Below, in pieces: positions 8,427 through 16,932 of a stretch of 64,000 bases of DNA. The translations under genes and the position numbers were made by a program. This DNA is from an uncultured Helicobacteraceae bacterium (GTDB lineage Bacteria > Campylobacterota > Campylobacteria > Campylobacterales > Helicobacteraceae): contig CAKUOH010000007.1 in the NCBI GenBank assembly GCA_934668765.1, positions 1-64,000 of the forward strand, given 5' to 3'. Position 1 is the stretch's first letter, and every line of letters begins with the position of its first letter. The notes beneath the pieces were generated by a model. The model made no database searches. It saw only the letters and a list, made by a program, of their open reading frames with translations, and was not told where the DNA came from.

Positions 8427-9644
8427 CTAAAAATTATACGATACAAACGCCTCAAAATAATCTTGATTTAGCTTTGTGTTGCTTGAATCATTGTCATTAA
8501 AATTGTCGCTACCAAGCAATTTAGAGTAGATAAAGCCTAGTTCTAGCCCTGCATATCGCCCTGTTATGCCTAGATTTATTTCATTTATAGGCTTAATGCT
8601 ATTGCCTGATTCGTTTTTTGCTCCGCTTGTATTGCCATATATAAATGCGATTTCTAAATAATCCGCAAAACCATATCCAAGCCCTAAATACGCCGTTAAA
8701 GCATTGCTTAAATACAGCTGTTCGCCTTGCTCAAATGGATTTTGGTCGCCAAGTGCATTAAATCCTAGCACTGCGCCGCCTTTTTTATTAAAAACTTTTG
8801 TAATACCTAATGTAGCATTTATTTGATGCTCATCGGCAACAGCAAAATCCAAACTTTCATCGACTTGCAAAAACTGCGTATCGACAAGATGCGCTAGTTT
8901 GCTATGAAAATACGAGTATTTTAGACTAGTGCTTGATGCCACAATATCATTGCCTAAATTTAGATTTAGCCCAAGCCACGCACCATTAAAGCTAGGGAGT
9001 GCGTCCTCTGTCGCATATCTTGTCGCGCTATCGACATTGATAAAATACGCTTCTATTGCTAGTGGCTCCCACGAACTATTTTCAATCCCTGCGATGAAAG
9101 TATGCCCGATTTTATTATCCTCAAATTGCACGACTTCGTTATAATCCGCTACCGCTTGACGATAAAACCAATAACCCTTAATCTCAGTCGCGCCTTGCGG
9201 GATTTTCAGCGCAAATCTAGCACCTTCTACATAGTAATTTACCCACTCTAAATCCAGCTCTTCACGCCCACCGCTCAAATCAAAATATTCGCTTGTGTAG
9301 CCGATGAATCCTTGATAAAGAAGCGCATTTGCGCCTATATCTGTGCCATAAATCGCGCCATTTTTGCCTAGCTTCACGCTACCCATTAGATTTAGCCCAA
9401 ATCGTAGTCGCTCAAACTCCACGCCCTCAAAGCCCAAATACGCATAAAGGCTTTGGAAATTATTTTTGCCGCCGTAATATCCTTGCGTGTATTGCGCCCC
9501 GACTTGTGCGAAATAAGAGTAGTTATTCTTAAAATGTTCGGTTAGTGCGTTTGAATCCGCATTTGATTCCTCTGCATTTGCGCTCACAATCCCTAAACAT
9601 AATCCTAATGAAACGGATAAAAGTGTGTTTTTTACATTTTTCAT
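8427..9644 (-). CDS. Outer-membrane porin, Opr-like family
   Basis: 405 aa. A signal peptide (to Ala-Asn-Ala about residue 24) precedes alternating beta-strand sequence and a C-terminal strand ending Ala-Phe-Val-Ser-Tyr-Asn-Phe, the terminal Phe recognised by the BAM machinery. The overall pattern fits the Campylobacterota Opr-type porins. It lies upstream of, and reads in the same direction as, the FTR1 iron operon, so it may provide outer-membrane entry for the substrate. That link is positional only. An AT-rich region with nested inverted repeats lies just upstream and may carry its promoter. Confidence 0.8.
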   Translation of the reverse strand: MKNVKNTLLSVSLGLCLGIVSANAEESNADSNALTEHFKNNYSYFAQVGAQYTQGYYGGKNNFQSLYAYLGFEGVEFERLRFGLNLMGSVKLGKNGAIYGTDIGANALLYQGFIGYTSEYFDLSGGREELDLEWVNYYVEGARFALKIPQGATEIKGYWFYRQAVADYNEVVQFEDNKIGHTFIAGIENSSWEPLAIEAYFINVDSATRYATEDALPSFNGAWLGLNLNLGNDIVASSTSLKYSYFHSKLAHLVDTQFLQVDESLDFAVADEHQINATLGITKVFNKKGGAVLGFNALGDQNPFEQGEQLYLSNALTAYLGLGYGFADYLEIAFIYGNTSGAKNESGNSIKPINEINLGITGRYAGLELGFIYSKLLGSDNFNDNDSSNTKLNQDYFEAFVSYNF

Positions 9645-9698
9645 AAAATGTCTCCTTAAATTTTTATAATTTTTTAAAGAGTGAAATATTATAATAAT

Positions 9699-9760
9699 AA
9701 TTCTTAAAAATACTTTAAATTGATTTTAGATTCGCATAAATCTAAAAAATTTTAAGAATT
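9699..9760. promoter_or_regulatory. Nested inverted repeats upstream of the porin gene
   Basis: Outer arms AATTCTTAAAA (9699-9709) and TTTTAAGAATT (9750-9760) enclose inner arms TTTTAGA and TCTAAAA around 9724-9747. The stretch 9645-9780 is very AT-rich and lies 50-110 bases before the porin start. A Fur-type operator is plausible for an iron locus, but no clear Fur box could be assigned. Confidence 0.4.
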
Positions 9761-9804
9761 TTTTAATGTAATTAAAACTAAAATTCACAATTCTATTTTT
9801 TGGA

Positions 9805-10281
9805 AGGGCAACAATTTGAAATCAAATCATAAATCACACGAATCAATAAATAAACCCACCCACGCTGTTACGGGGGGGGGATTTGGCTTTATTTAGCTAA
9901 TCTTTTACCGCATTTATCCCAAACTCACACATTAAATCCTAAAAATCCGCTTTATTTTTGTTTGGATTGCTATGATTTGCCTTTGGCAAATCTCGCAATG
10001 ACGAACAAAGAGCGCAAATCTATGATTCGCTTCGCAATGACAAATAAAACCCACCCCCTAACCCCCTCCGCAAGGGAGGGGGAAACAGCAGAATTACCAC
10101 ACGCAAGGGATGGGGAATTTTTCACTTCTCTAACTTCACTTAAAGGCACGAAAATGATTACTTAAATATTTTTCGCGCTTTTAGATTCGCGCATTTTTAA
10201 AGAATCTAAATTTAGTTGGCGGTTGGCAATTTTTAAGAATATTTTGCTCACAGGGGCAAAATTCAACATAAAGGACAAAAA
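9805..10281. repeat. Repeat-rich leader element, copy 1, with G9 tract
   Basis: This gene-free stretch is homologous along much of its length to 41040-41820. Shared blocks are TTGAAATCAAATC, the G tract followed by ATTTGGCTTTATTTAGCT, TATCCCAAACT, ACACATTAAATC, then after repeats CAAGGGAGGGG, AATGATTACTTAAA, TTTTAGATTCGCGC, GGCGGTT and an AAGGA(C)-type RBS. The G tract is 9872-9880. Family A copies lie at 9963-10003 and about 10017-10041, and a family B GC-rich element at 10049-10082. It ends directly at the start of the 10282 lipoprotein gene. Confidence 0.7.
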
Positions 10282-10755
10282 ATGAAAATTTTAGGTAAAT
10301 TAGGCGCGATTATTGCGCTGTCATTGATATTTGTGGCGTGTGGTAGCAGGACTACTATGTTTGTGGATTTTGACAAGGTAGTGGATAGCAAGGATTTTGC
10401 AGAGGTTGTCGGCAATGAAGTGAAGTTTGACTTTGGCAGTGGTAGCAAAGAGAAGATTATCTCTTATATATATTCAAAAGGTAATGCGGAAATCGGCAAA
10501 CACAATGCGTATTTTTCAAACTCCATAAGTGGTAAAGCGTATAAATTCACCGAAATTGATGTGGCGTGCGGATACGCGCTATTAGAAAATTTGGTAGCGT
10601 TAAGAGACTATGTCAAAAAAGTCGGTGGCTCAAAAGTAGTCAATGTAACCTCATATTACAAATTAAATGAGCAAAGAGATAGCAAAGATAGCTTTTTATG
10701 CTCGGTAGGCAAACGAAAAGTAGATGTTAAGCTAAAAGCCGACATTGCAGAGTAG
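10282..10755 (+). CDS. Small lipoprotein, paralogue of the 16933-17397 product
   Basis: 157 aa with a lipobox Ile-Phe-Val-Ala-Cys-Gly (lipid Cys about residue 20). Two conserved Cys (Ala-Cys-Gly-Tyr-Ala-Leu-Leu and Phe-Leu-Cys-Ser-Val) could form a disulphide. The core Val-Gly-Asn-Glu-Val ... Gly-Ser-Gly-Ser-Lys-Glu ... Ser-Gly-Lys-Ala/Ser-Tyr is shared with the 154-aa protein inside the APE cluster. The pattern resembles small exported proteins often mislabelled as excinuclease ABC subunit A; their function is unknown. RBS AAAGGAC precedes the ATG. It heads a group with the OMP gene 12 bases downstream, close to the APE operon. Confidence 0.7.
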   Translation: MKILGKLGAIIALSLIFVACGSRTTMFVDFDKVVDSKDFAEVVGNEVKFDFGSGSKEKIISYIYSKGNAEIGKHNAYFSNSISGKAYKFTEIDVACGYALLENLVALRDYVKKVGGSKVVNVTSYYKLNEQRDSKDSFLCSVGKRKVDVKLKADIAE

Positions 10756-10766
10756 GGCGATTTGAG

Positions 10767-11540
10767 ATGAAAAAATTACTATGCGTGATTTTGGCGTTGC
10801 CGTTGGTGGTGTTTGGCGTGGAAAATGCGCTAGATTCGGCGGATTCGACAGATTTGACACGCAAAGGCACAAATATAAAGACATTTGATAGCGTTGGTGC
10901 AAATAGTAGAAATACCATTTCAAAAACGCACACACGGCAAATGTTAGATAATAACGAAACAAAAGAGCCTAGTGGATTTATGCTAGGCGCAGGACTTACG
11001 CTGGGTGGATTGATTGATGTCGAGACATATTTTGGATATGCGACTAATGCTTCGCGCTTTGAATATGGTGGCGAGTTAATGTTAGGATATAAGTGGTTTT
11101 TTGGTGAGCGCGGAATCTTTGGAATGCGCCTTTATGCAGACTACAATTTTCTTTTTTCAACGGATGGGATAAATCCAGTAGATGCACATAATGGCTCACT
11201 AAATTATGATTTTATGTTTAATTTCAATCAATATCGCCCTTTTAAAGTGGGTATATTTTTTGGGATTCATACAGGTGCTGGAGCGACAAATTATAAGTAT
11301 GATAGAATGTGCGAAGCTGGTAGCTGGAGTAGCTGGGAAGCAAATGGAAATCAACAAAGTGGCACATATACCGAACTTTGCAGTAATCCCGAGATAAATC
11401 TTACCTTTGGGGGCAATTTTGGTTTGCGCTTTGTGATTTATGATAGAAGTGCCATTGAATTAGCCGTGCAACCGCGCTATGAAATCTTTGAAAACGACTT
11501 GCATATTTTGGGAATGACACGATTTATCTATACTTTTTAG
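10767..11540 (+). CDS. Small outer-membrane beta-barrel protein
   Basis: 257 aa. A signal peptide (to about residue 18) is followed by a polar Asp/Ser-rich linker and then, from about residue 70, Gly-rich alternating strands (Gly-Phe-Met-Leu-Gly-Ala-Gly-Leu-Thr-Leu-Gly-Gly) with a C-terminal strand ending Phe-Ile-Tyr-Thr-Phe. This resembles Helicobacter-type small outer-membrane proteins. Two Cys in a loop (Arg-Met-Cys-Glu and Glu-Leu-Cys-Ser) may pair. It is 12 bases after the lipoprotein gene. Whether it takes part in polyene export is unknown; its position beside the APE genes is the only hint. Confidence 0.7.
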   Translation: MKKLLCVILALPLVVFGVENALDSADSTDLTRKGTNIKTFDSVGANSRNTISKTHTRQMLDNNETKEPSGFMLGAGLTLGGLIDVETYFGYATNASRFEYGGELMLGYKWFFGERGIFGMRLYADYNFLFSTDGINPVDAHNGSLNYDFMFNFNQYRPFKVGIFFGIHTGAGATNYKYDRMCEAGSWSSWEANGNQQSGTYTELCSNPEINLTFGGNFGLRFVIYDRSAIELAVQPRYEIFENDLHILGMTRFIYTF

Positions 11541-11572
11541 ATTTATTAGTGATATAGATTCGCGTGGATTTT

Positions 11573-11600
11573 TGATATAATTTTTCAAATTTTTTGGAGG
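11573..11600 (+). promoter_or_regulatory. Extended -10 promoter and RBS of the APE operon
   Basis: TGATATAAT ends at 11581 (TATAAT 11576-11581 with upstream TG, the extended -10 common in Campylobacterota). A strong GGAGG lies at 11596-11600, 6 bases before ATG 11607. If the -10 is used the leader would be about 20 bases. No clear -35 is visible, as usual in this group. Confidence 0.6.
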
Positions 11601-11606
11601 CAAAAA

Positions 11607-12824
11607 ATGCAAGAAGTCGATGTTTTGGTAGTTGGAGCTGGACCTAGTGGCTCGATAGTTAGCGCGATTTTACACGCACAAGGGCTAAAAGTGCTGGTGG
11701 TGGATAAAGAAAAATTCCCGCGCTTTGTGATTGGCGAATCGCTTCTCCCCGCGTGTATGGCGATGATGGAGGAAGCGGGATTTTTAGATGCGGTGAAACA
11801 ACACGGATTTCAGTTTAAAAATGGCGCGGCGTTTAGCTGGGGAAGCGAATATCGATATTTTGATTTTTGTGATAAAAGCACGGCGGGATATGGCACGACT
11901 TTTCAAGTGCAAAGGGGCGATTTTGACAAATTGCTAATTGATGAGGCGATAAAGCAAGGTGTGCCTGTGCGATTTGAAGTCGCCCTTGAATCTGTGGCAT
12001 TTGATAGCGATGGCGTGAGTGCGAATCTATCAAATGGCGAAGCGATTAAGGCAAAATACATTGTCGATGCAAGTGGCTATGGGCGCGTTTTGCCACGACT
12101 TTTGGATTTGGAAGTGCCTTCAACTTTGACGCCACGAAAGGCGATTTTCACGCACATACAGGACAATATCAGCGAAGTGCTTTATGACAGAAAAAAGATT
12201 TTGATTACCACGCACCCACGATTCCGCGATGTGTGGTTTTGGCTTATACCTTTTAGCAATGGCAGGTGCTCTATCGGCGTGGTAGGCGAAGAGGCGACAA
12301 TCGACATTGATGGCAAGGATTTAGGCGATACTTTAAAAGCGCACACTTATGAAGCCCCGATGTTAGCGCGATTGTTAAAGGACGCAGTGTGGGATACGCC
12401 TGTGCGCACGATTAAATCCTACTCCAAAGATGTAAAGCAACTTTATGGCGACAAATATATCTTACTAGGCAATGCAAGTGAATTTTTAGACCCTGTGTTT
12501 AGCTCGGGCGTTACGATTGCGATGTATTCGGCAAGGTTAGCAGGGCATTTAGTGCCACGAATCTTAAAGGGCGAATCTGTGGATTTAGAAAACGAATACG
12601 CAAAACCGCTAATGATAGGTATAAACGCATTTAGGACTTATGTAAATGGCTGGTATAGCGGGGAATTTCAAGATGTGATTTACACAAAAATCGAAAACCA
12701 CGACATTAAGCGACAGATTTGCTCGATTTTAGCAGGATATGCGTGGGATACTAGCAATCCTTTTGTAACAAAGTCTGATACCGCGTTAAAAACGCTTTGG
12801 GAATACACCAAATCAATGCAATAA
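11607..12824 (+). CDS. Flavin-dependent halogenase-like FAD oxidoreductase of the APE cluster
   Basis: 405 aa. The N-terminal dinucleotide fold has Val-Gly-Ala-Gly-Pro-Ser-Gly-Ser near residue 8. Then come Phe-Lys-Asn-Gly-Ala-Ala-Phe (a KxG-type block), the FAD-contact segment Gln-Arg-Gly-Asp-Phe-Asp-Lys-Leu-Leu, and Trp-Phe-Trp-Leu-Ile-Pro at about residue 210, matching the WxWxIP signature of flavin-dependent halogenases. The second FAD block Gly-Asp-Lys-Tyr-Ile-Leu-Leu-Gly-Asn-Ala ... Asp-Pro-Val-Phe-Ser-Ser-Gly-Val is intact. Such flavoenzymes accompany many aryl polyene or flexirubin clusters, but halogenation has not been shown for most of them. It is the first gene after the extended -10 promoter and starts the polyene operon. 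Confidence 0.85.
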   Translation: MQEVDVLVVGAGPSGSIVSAILHAQGLKVLVVDKEKFPRFVIGESLLPACMAMMEEAGFLDAVKQHGFQFKNGAAFSWGSEYRYFDFCDKSTAGYGTTFQVQRGDFDKLLIDEAIKQGVPVRFEVALESVAFDSDGVSANLSNGEAIKAKYIVDASGYGRVLPRLLDLEVPSTLTPRKAIFTHIQDNISEVLYDRKKILITTHPRFRDVWFWLIPFSNGRCSIGVVGEEATIDIDGKDLGDTLKAHTYEAPMLARLLKDAVWDTPVRTIKSYSKDVKQLYGDKYILLGNASEFLDPVFSSGVTIAMYSARLAGHLVPRILKGESVDLENEYAKPLMIGINAFRTYVNGWYSGEFQDVIYTKIENHDIKRQICSILAGYAWDTSNPFVTKSDTALKTLWEYTKSMQ

Positions 12825-12830
12825 AGGGTT

Positions 12831-13199
12831 TTGGCGTTGAAATGGGCTTTTTGTTGCGCTGTGATTGTATGTGTAAATCTTGTCGCGTGTGCGAAATATC
12901 CGCAAATCGCTCTTGTAGCTTTTGAGCGTGAGACTTTTAGCGTGAAAATCGCGCAAGATTCATATATGCTTTATGTCGCGCATAATTCGCCAAATGTCTA
13001 TCATTTCGCGCTTTTTGATTCGCTGGGTGTGCCTATTGCGGATAAGATTTTGCAAAATGGTAATTTTAGCGATACCAAACTTTTGCCACCAAGTGCGAAG
13101 TATAATGAAATTTTTGTGGAATCTTTGCGCCTTTTGGAGAGTGGCAAATCGCGCAAGATTGTCGAATCGTATGAGATTTTGAGAGTGAAAAATGAGTAG
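12831..13199 (+). CDS. Small APE-cluster lipoprotein (ApeN/DUF3261-like position)
   Basis: 122 aa from TTG 12831; TTG 12837 is equally possible given AAAGGG at about 12823. A lipobox Val-Asn-Leu-Val-Ala-Cys ends the signal. The mature part is short with no obvious catalytic motif. In other APE clusters a DUF3261 lipoprotein occupies this kind of position, but these are usually nearer 200 aa, so the assignment rests on context. The stop overlaps the next ketosynthase start by 8 bases, indicating translational coupling. A role at the outer membrane in polyene attachment or transport is plausible but unproven. Confidence 0.55.
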   Translation: MALKWAFCCAVIVCVNLVACAKYPQIALVAFERETFSVKIAQDSYMLYVAHNSPNVYHFALFDSLGVPIADKILQNGNFSDTKLLPPSAKYNEIFVESLRLLESGKSRKIVESYEILRVKNE

Positions 13200-14445
13200 G
13201 ATTTTATTAAGCAAACCCGCGATTTTATGTGCGGCAAATAGTTGTGGCAAATCGCACGAATCGCAAATGGGGGGGGGCAGAAATGAAAAAATAGCCATAG
13301 ATTCGCGCGAATCTAGCATTTTAGACGCATTCCAAAACGGCACTACATTTTTGCAAAAAGATTCGCATTTTTTGGGGCGCGATATTTTTGTCGGTATTTG
13401 CGAAAATCTAGCACCCTTGCCAAAAAACACGGCTTCGCATTTTTTCACGCGCACAAATGAGATTCTTTATAATGCGGTTTTAGAGTTAGAGCCATTGATT
13501 TTGGAGCTTAAAAACGCGCTTGGTGCTGAAAATATTGGCATAAGTCTAGGCACAACTACCACAGGAATCGGCGAAAACTACCTAGCCATTGCTGGATTCT
13601 ACGAAACACACGGCATTCAAGCTACAATCGACTATACAAAAATGAATTATGTTGGCGAACGAAGCGCACTCTGCAATCCTGCGGATTTTTTAAAGGCGCA
13701 TTTTGAGTTAGATTCGCTATCCTTTGGCGTCTCAAGTGCCTGCACAAGCGGAGGTAAGGCAATCATACAAGGCGCACGAATGCTAAAAGCAAATCTCTGC
13801 AAAGCCGTGATTTGTGGTGGCGTGGATAGTCTAAATCATCTTACAATGGCTGGATTTAATGCGCTTGAAATTTTAAGCCAAAATCACGCAAAGCCATTTA
13901 GTGTGGAGCGAGATGGCATAAATATAGGCGAGGGCGCGGGGCTTTTTGTGGCTGTGCGTGAGGACTTGCTAAAATCGCATCCGCAGTTTGAAAATGACTT
14001 TAAAATCACGCTGTTAGCGCATAAAAGCACTAATGATGCCTATCATATCACGCAGCCTAGCCCCAAAATGCAAAGCGATTTTTTGTGCGGATTTACGAGC
14101 GCGGATTATATTAACTTGCACGGCACAGGCACGATTGCAAATGATAATATGGAGGCGCGAATCATCGCTAAAAATTTCCCGCAAACGCCGTGTAGCACGA
14201 TAAAGCCATTTATTGGGCATACTTTGGGTGCGGCTGGTGGAATCGAGCTAGGAATCTGCGCTGAACTTATTTTAGATAGCTTAAAAAACGGCAAATCTCT
14301 CTTGCCACCGCATATCTATGAGAGCGAATTTAGCGAAATTGCACTTGTAAAAAAAGGCGAATCTAAATGCGTCAAAACCGCGCTATCGACTTCATTTGCC
14401 TTTGGTGGCGATAATAGCGCGATTTTGGTTGGAGTGCGAGAGTGA
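13192..14445 (+). CDS. Beta-ketoacyl-ACP synthase, ApeO type, with G9 tract near 5' end
   Basis: 417 aa. All catalytic elements are present: Ser-Ala-Cys-Thr-Ser-Gly (Cys about 184), His-Gly-Thr-Gly-Thr (His about 310) and Gly-His-Thr-Leu-Gly (His about 343). It condenses malonyl-ACP units onto the growing polyene and in studied APE systems pairs with the chain-length-factor-like ApeC. Residues about 18-40 look like an insertion relative to related ketosynthases: conserved N-terminal sequence ending Cys-Ala-Ala-Asn-Ser resumes at Ser-Ile-Leu-Asp-Ala. This insert contains nine consecutive G, reading Met-Gly-Gly-Gly-Arg. The frame is intact here; gain or loss of one G would truncate the enzyme near residue 30. 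Confidence 0.88.
   Translation: MSRILLSKPAILCAANSCGKSHESQMGGGRNEKIAIDSRESSILDAFQNGTTFLQKDSHFLGRDIFVGICENLAPLPKNTASHFFTRTNEILYNAVLELEPLILELKNALGAENIGISLGTTTTGIGENYLAIAGFYETHGIQATIDYTKMNYVGERSALCNPADFLKAHFELDSLSFGVSSACTSGGKAIIQGARMLKANLCKAVICGGVDSLNHLTMAGFNALEILSQNHAKPFSVERDGINIGEGAGLFVAVREDLLKSHPQFENDFKITLLAHKSTNDAYHITQPSPKMQSDFLCGFTSADYINLHGTGTIANDNMEARIIAKNFPQTPCSTIKPFIGHTLGAAGGIELGICAELILDSLKNGKSLLPPHIYESEFSEIALVKKGESKCVKTALSTSFAFGGDNSAILVGVRE
13269..13277 (+). repeat. G9 homopolymer inside the APE ketosynthase gene
   Basis: Nine G directly follow CGCAAAT and precede CAGAAATG, about codons 26-28 of the ketosynthase. The tract sits in a non-conserved insertion and is of a length known to slip in Campylobacter and Helicobacter contingency genes. 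Current length gives an open frame (on state). Confidence 0.85.
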
Positions 14446-14939
14446 AAGCGATAAAAGGTGCGAAAATGCCCTACAAAACGCCTGAATCTTACCTGCCACA
14501 TAGTGGCGCAATGGTGCTAATTGATGAGATTATCGAAGTGGGGGAGGATTTTATCATCACAAAAAGTATTGTAAAAAATCACGCGGAGTTTTGTGAGTGC
14601 GTGGATTCGGGCGATTTTGGTGCGAATCTTGCCCTCCCCACTTACAAATCAATCGAGCTAATGGCGCAGAGTTTAGGTATTTTTCGTGCGTTAAATGAGA
14701 GCGGTAGTGGCTCTAAACTTGGATTTTTGCTAGGCGCACGGCGATTTAAGATTTTGCGCCCATATATCGCAAATTGGGCAATTATCAAGGTTACGCTTTC
14801 TATGCAAGATAATAGCGGTATGGGCGTGTATGACTGCGAAGTGTTTGAAAATGACACGCTTATCGCAACAGCAAGTATTTCTGCACTAAATCCAAATGAT
14901 GATTTTTTATCGCAAATAAAAGGAATGCAAAATGAATAA
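14442..14939 (+). CDS. 3-hydroxyacyl-ACP dehydratase-like protein, ApeP type
   Basis: 165 aa with a single hotdog-fold dehydratase-like domain. The motif Tyr-Leu-Pro-His-Ser-Gly-Ala-Met-Val-Leu-Ile-Asp-Glu near residue 16 carries the likely catalytic His, and a Glu-containing helix (Lys-Ser-Ile-Glu-Leu-Met-Ala-Gln) follows near residue 70. It removes water from 3-hydroxyacyl intermediates to make the conjugated double bonds. GTG 14442 overlaps the ketosynthase stop; ATG 14466 with AAAGG before it is an alternative start. The stop overlaps the ketoreductase start by 8 bases. Confidence 0.8.
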   Translation: MKAIKGAKMPYKTPESYLPHSGAMVLIDEIIEVGEDFIITKSIVKNHAEFCECVDSGDFGANLALPTYKSIELMAQSLGIFRALNESGSGSKLGFLLGARRFKILRPYIANWAIIKVTLSMQDNSGMGVYDCEVFENDTLIATASISALNPNDDFLSQIKGMQNE

Positions 14940-15648
14940 TACAAAAAAAGTCCTTATCACAGGCTCATCGCGTGGCATTGGAGCTGGAATCGCTAGAGAG
15001 TTAAAAGCGCAAGGTTATAGTGTGATTTTACACGGACGGAGCGAATCTAGCGCGTTAGATAAAATCACACAAGAATTAAGCGCGGAAAAACTTATCTTTG
15101 ATATTGCAAATACTGCGCAATGCAGGGAAGTATTAGAGAGATTCGTAGAAAAAAATGGCGCATTATGGGGAATCGTGCTAAATGCAGGAATTGCAAAAGA
15201 CAATACATTCGTAGGATTAGAAGAGGACGAATGGAAAAGCGTGATTGATACGAATCTAAATGGCTTTTATAATGTGCTAAAACCGCTTTTAATGCAGATG
15301 GCACGAAAAAAGAGTGGGCGAATCGTAGTGATTAGCTCAGTTTCTGGCGTTTTTGGCAATAGGGGACAAAGCAATTACGCTGCAAGTAAGGCTGGGCTAA
15401 TTGGCGCGGCAAAATCCATTGCCATCGAGCTTGCAAGTCGCAATATTTGCGTGAATGTAGTCGCACCGGGTTTGATTGAAACGGATATGATTAGTCAAAA
15501 TCTCCCGCTTGATGAGATTAAAAAGATGATTCCTGCAAAGCGATTTGGCAAAGTCGAAGATGTCGCGCCGTTAGTGGCATTTCTATTAAGTGAAAATGCT
15601 AGTTATATCACAAAGCAGGTTATTGGCGTGAATGGAGGTATGTGTTGA
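14932..15648 (+). CDS. 3-ketoacyl-ACP reductase, ApeQ type (FabG paralogue)
   Basis: 238 aa short-chain dehydrogenase. NADPH-binding Gly-Ser-Ser-Arg-Gly-Ile-Gly is near residue 12, Asn-Ala-Gly near 85, the catalytic Ser in Ile-Ser-Ser-Val-Ser-Gly and Tyr-xxx-Lys in Asn-Tyr-Ala-Ala-Ser-Lys near 150. It is a paralogue of the housekeeping FabG at 62236-62979. It reduces the keto group after each condensation in polyene synthesis. It overlaps the dehydratase gene upstream and the second ketosynthase downstream, so the reductive cycle genes form a tightly coupled block. Confidence 0.9.
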   Translation: MNNTKKVLITGSSRGIGAGIARELKAQGYSVILHGRSESSALDKITQELSAEKLIFDIANTAQCREVLERFVEKNGALWGIVLNAGIAKDNTFVGLEEDEWKSVIDTNLNGFYNVLKPLLMQMARKKSGRIVVISSVSGVFGNRGQSNYAASKAGLIGAAKSIAIELASRNICVNVVAPGLIETDMISQNLPLDEIKKMIPAKRFGKVEDVAPLVAFLLSENASYITKQVIGVNGGMC

Positions 15649-16862
15649 ATCGTGTGTTTGTAACGGGATATGGGATTGTAAGTGCGTTTGGCAAAAGCTG
15701 GAGCGCGATAAAAGACAAACTAAAAGCAAAGCAAAATGCCGTGTGCGTGATGGAGGATTGGCGCAAGTATAAGGATTTGACGACTTACCTTGCTGCGCCT
15801 ATTTTAAATTACGCGCCACCAAAGGAATGGAATCGCAAACAGCTCCGCTCACTAGGGCGCGTATCGCAGTATAGCGTAGAGTGCGCGGGAATCGCGCTTG
15901 AAATGGCGGGATTAAAAGATGATGAGAATATCAAAGATGGGCGAATGGGCGTGGCAAGTGGCTCTAGCACGGGAAGCACGGACGCGGTGCTAGATATGGC
16001 AAAGCTATTTTTAAATGACGAAAACAATATCAATGCAAACACTTACATAAAGTTTATGCCACACACAACCGCCGCAAATATCGCACTTTTTTATTCGCTA
16101 AAAGGGCGACTAATCCCCACTTCAAGTGCCTGCACTAGCGGTAGCCACGCAATCGGCTATGCCTATGAAGCCATAAAAGGTGGCAAAATCGATATGATGA
16201 TAGCAGGTGGAGCGGAGGAACTCTGCGTAAGCGAGGCTTATACATTTAATTTGCTTTATGCCACGAGCTTAAAAAACGATATGCCAAAGCTCACCCCTGC
16301 GCCTTTTGATAAGAATCGCGATGGCTTGGTAATCGGCGAGGGTGGCTGTATGCTGGTGCTTGAAAGTGAATCAAGTATGAAAGCGCGTGGTGCAAATCCT
16401 ATCGCGGAAGTCGTGGGCTTTGGTAGCACTTGCGATGGGACGCATATCACGCGCCCAAATAGCGCGACAATGAAAGAAGCGATGATTTTGGCTTTAAAGG
16501 ACGCGAATCTTGCGCCCAGCGATATATGCTACATAAACGCCCACGCTACTGCGACAAAATGGGGCGACATAGCCGAATCAATCGCTACAAACGAGCTTTT
16601 TGGAGAAAATGTGCCTATTAGCTCACTAAAAAGCTATCTTGGGCATACGCTTGGTGCGTGTGGTGCGCTTGAATCTGCCATTAGCATTGAGATGATGAGA
16701 GATGAGATTTTTTATCCTACGATAAATTTGGCGGAAGTGGATAGTGAATGCGCGAAATTGGATTATTTGCAGGATTTGCGGGAGATTCGCACGGATTTTG
16801 TGATGAATAATAATTTTGCATTTGGTGGTGTGAATACTAGCTTGATTTTTAAGAGAGTGTGA
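15642..16862 (+). CDS. Beta-ketoacyl-ACP synthase, ApeR type
   Basis: 406 aa, FabF-like. The triad is intact: Ser-Ser-Ala-Cys-Thr-Ser-Gly (Cys about 164), Asn-Ala-His-Ala-Thr-Ala (His about 301) and Gly-His-Thr-Leu-Gly-Ala-Cys-Gly (His about 335). The first possible start is GTG 15642, but TTG 15645 is better spaced from GGAGG at 15634-15638. In APE clusters this enzyme is thought to perform an early condensation onto the aryl starter, with ApeO/ApeC elongating; that division of work is from the literature, not this sequence. A 70-base gap then separates the following small secreted-protein gene. Confidence 0.88.
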   Translation: MLNRVFVTGYGIVSAFGKSWSAIKDKLKAKQNAVCVMEDWRKYKDLTTYLAAPILNYAPPKEWNRKQLRSLGRVSQYSVECAGIALEMAGLKDDENIKDGRMGVASGSSTGSTDAVLDMAKLFLNDENNINANTYIKFMPHTTAANIALFYSLKGRLIPTSSACTSGSHAIGYAYEAIKGGKIDMMIAGGAEELCVSEAYTFNLLYATSLKNDMPKLTPAPFDKNRDGLVIGEGGCMLVLESESSMKARGANPIAEVVGFGSTCDGTHITRPNSATMKEAMILALKDANLAPSDICYINAHATATKWGDIAESIATNELFGENVPISSLKSYLGHTLGACGALESAISIEMMRDEIFYPTINLAEVDSECAKLDYLQDLREIRTDFVMNNNFAFGGVNTSLIFKRV

Positions 16863-16932
16863 ATGGATTACTTTGGGCTAAAGCTATGAAACTTGCCTTT
16901 AGTAATCTAAAAATTAAATAAGGGAGCGACAA

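Noticed and set aside
9962..10165. Open frame across the first leader element
   Set aside because: It translates repeats only, with no RBS and no similarity to a protein family.
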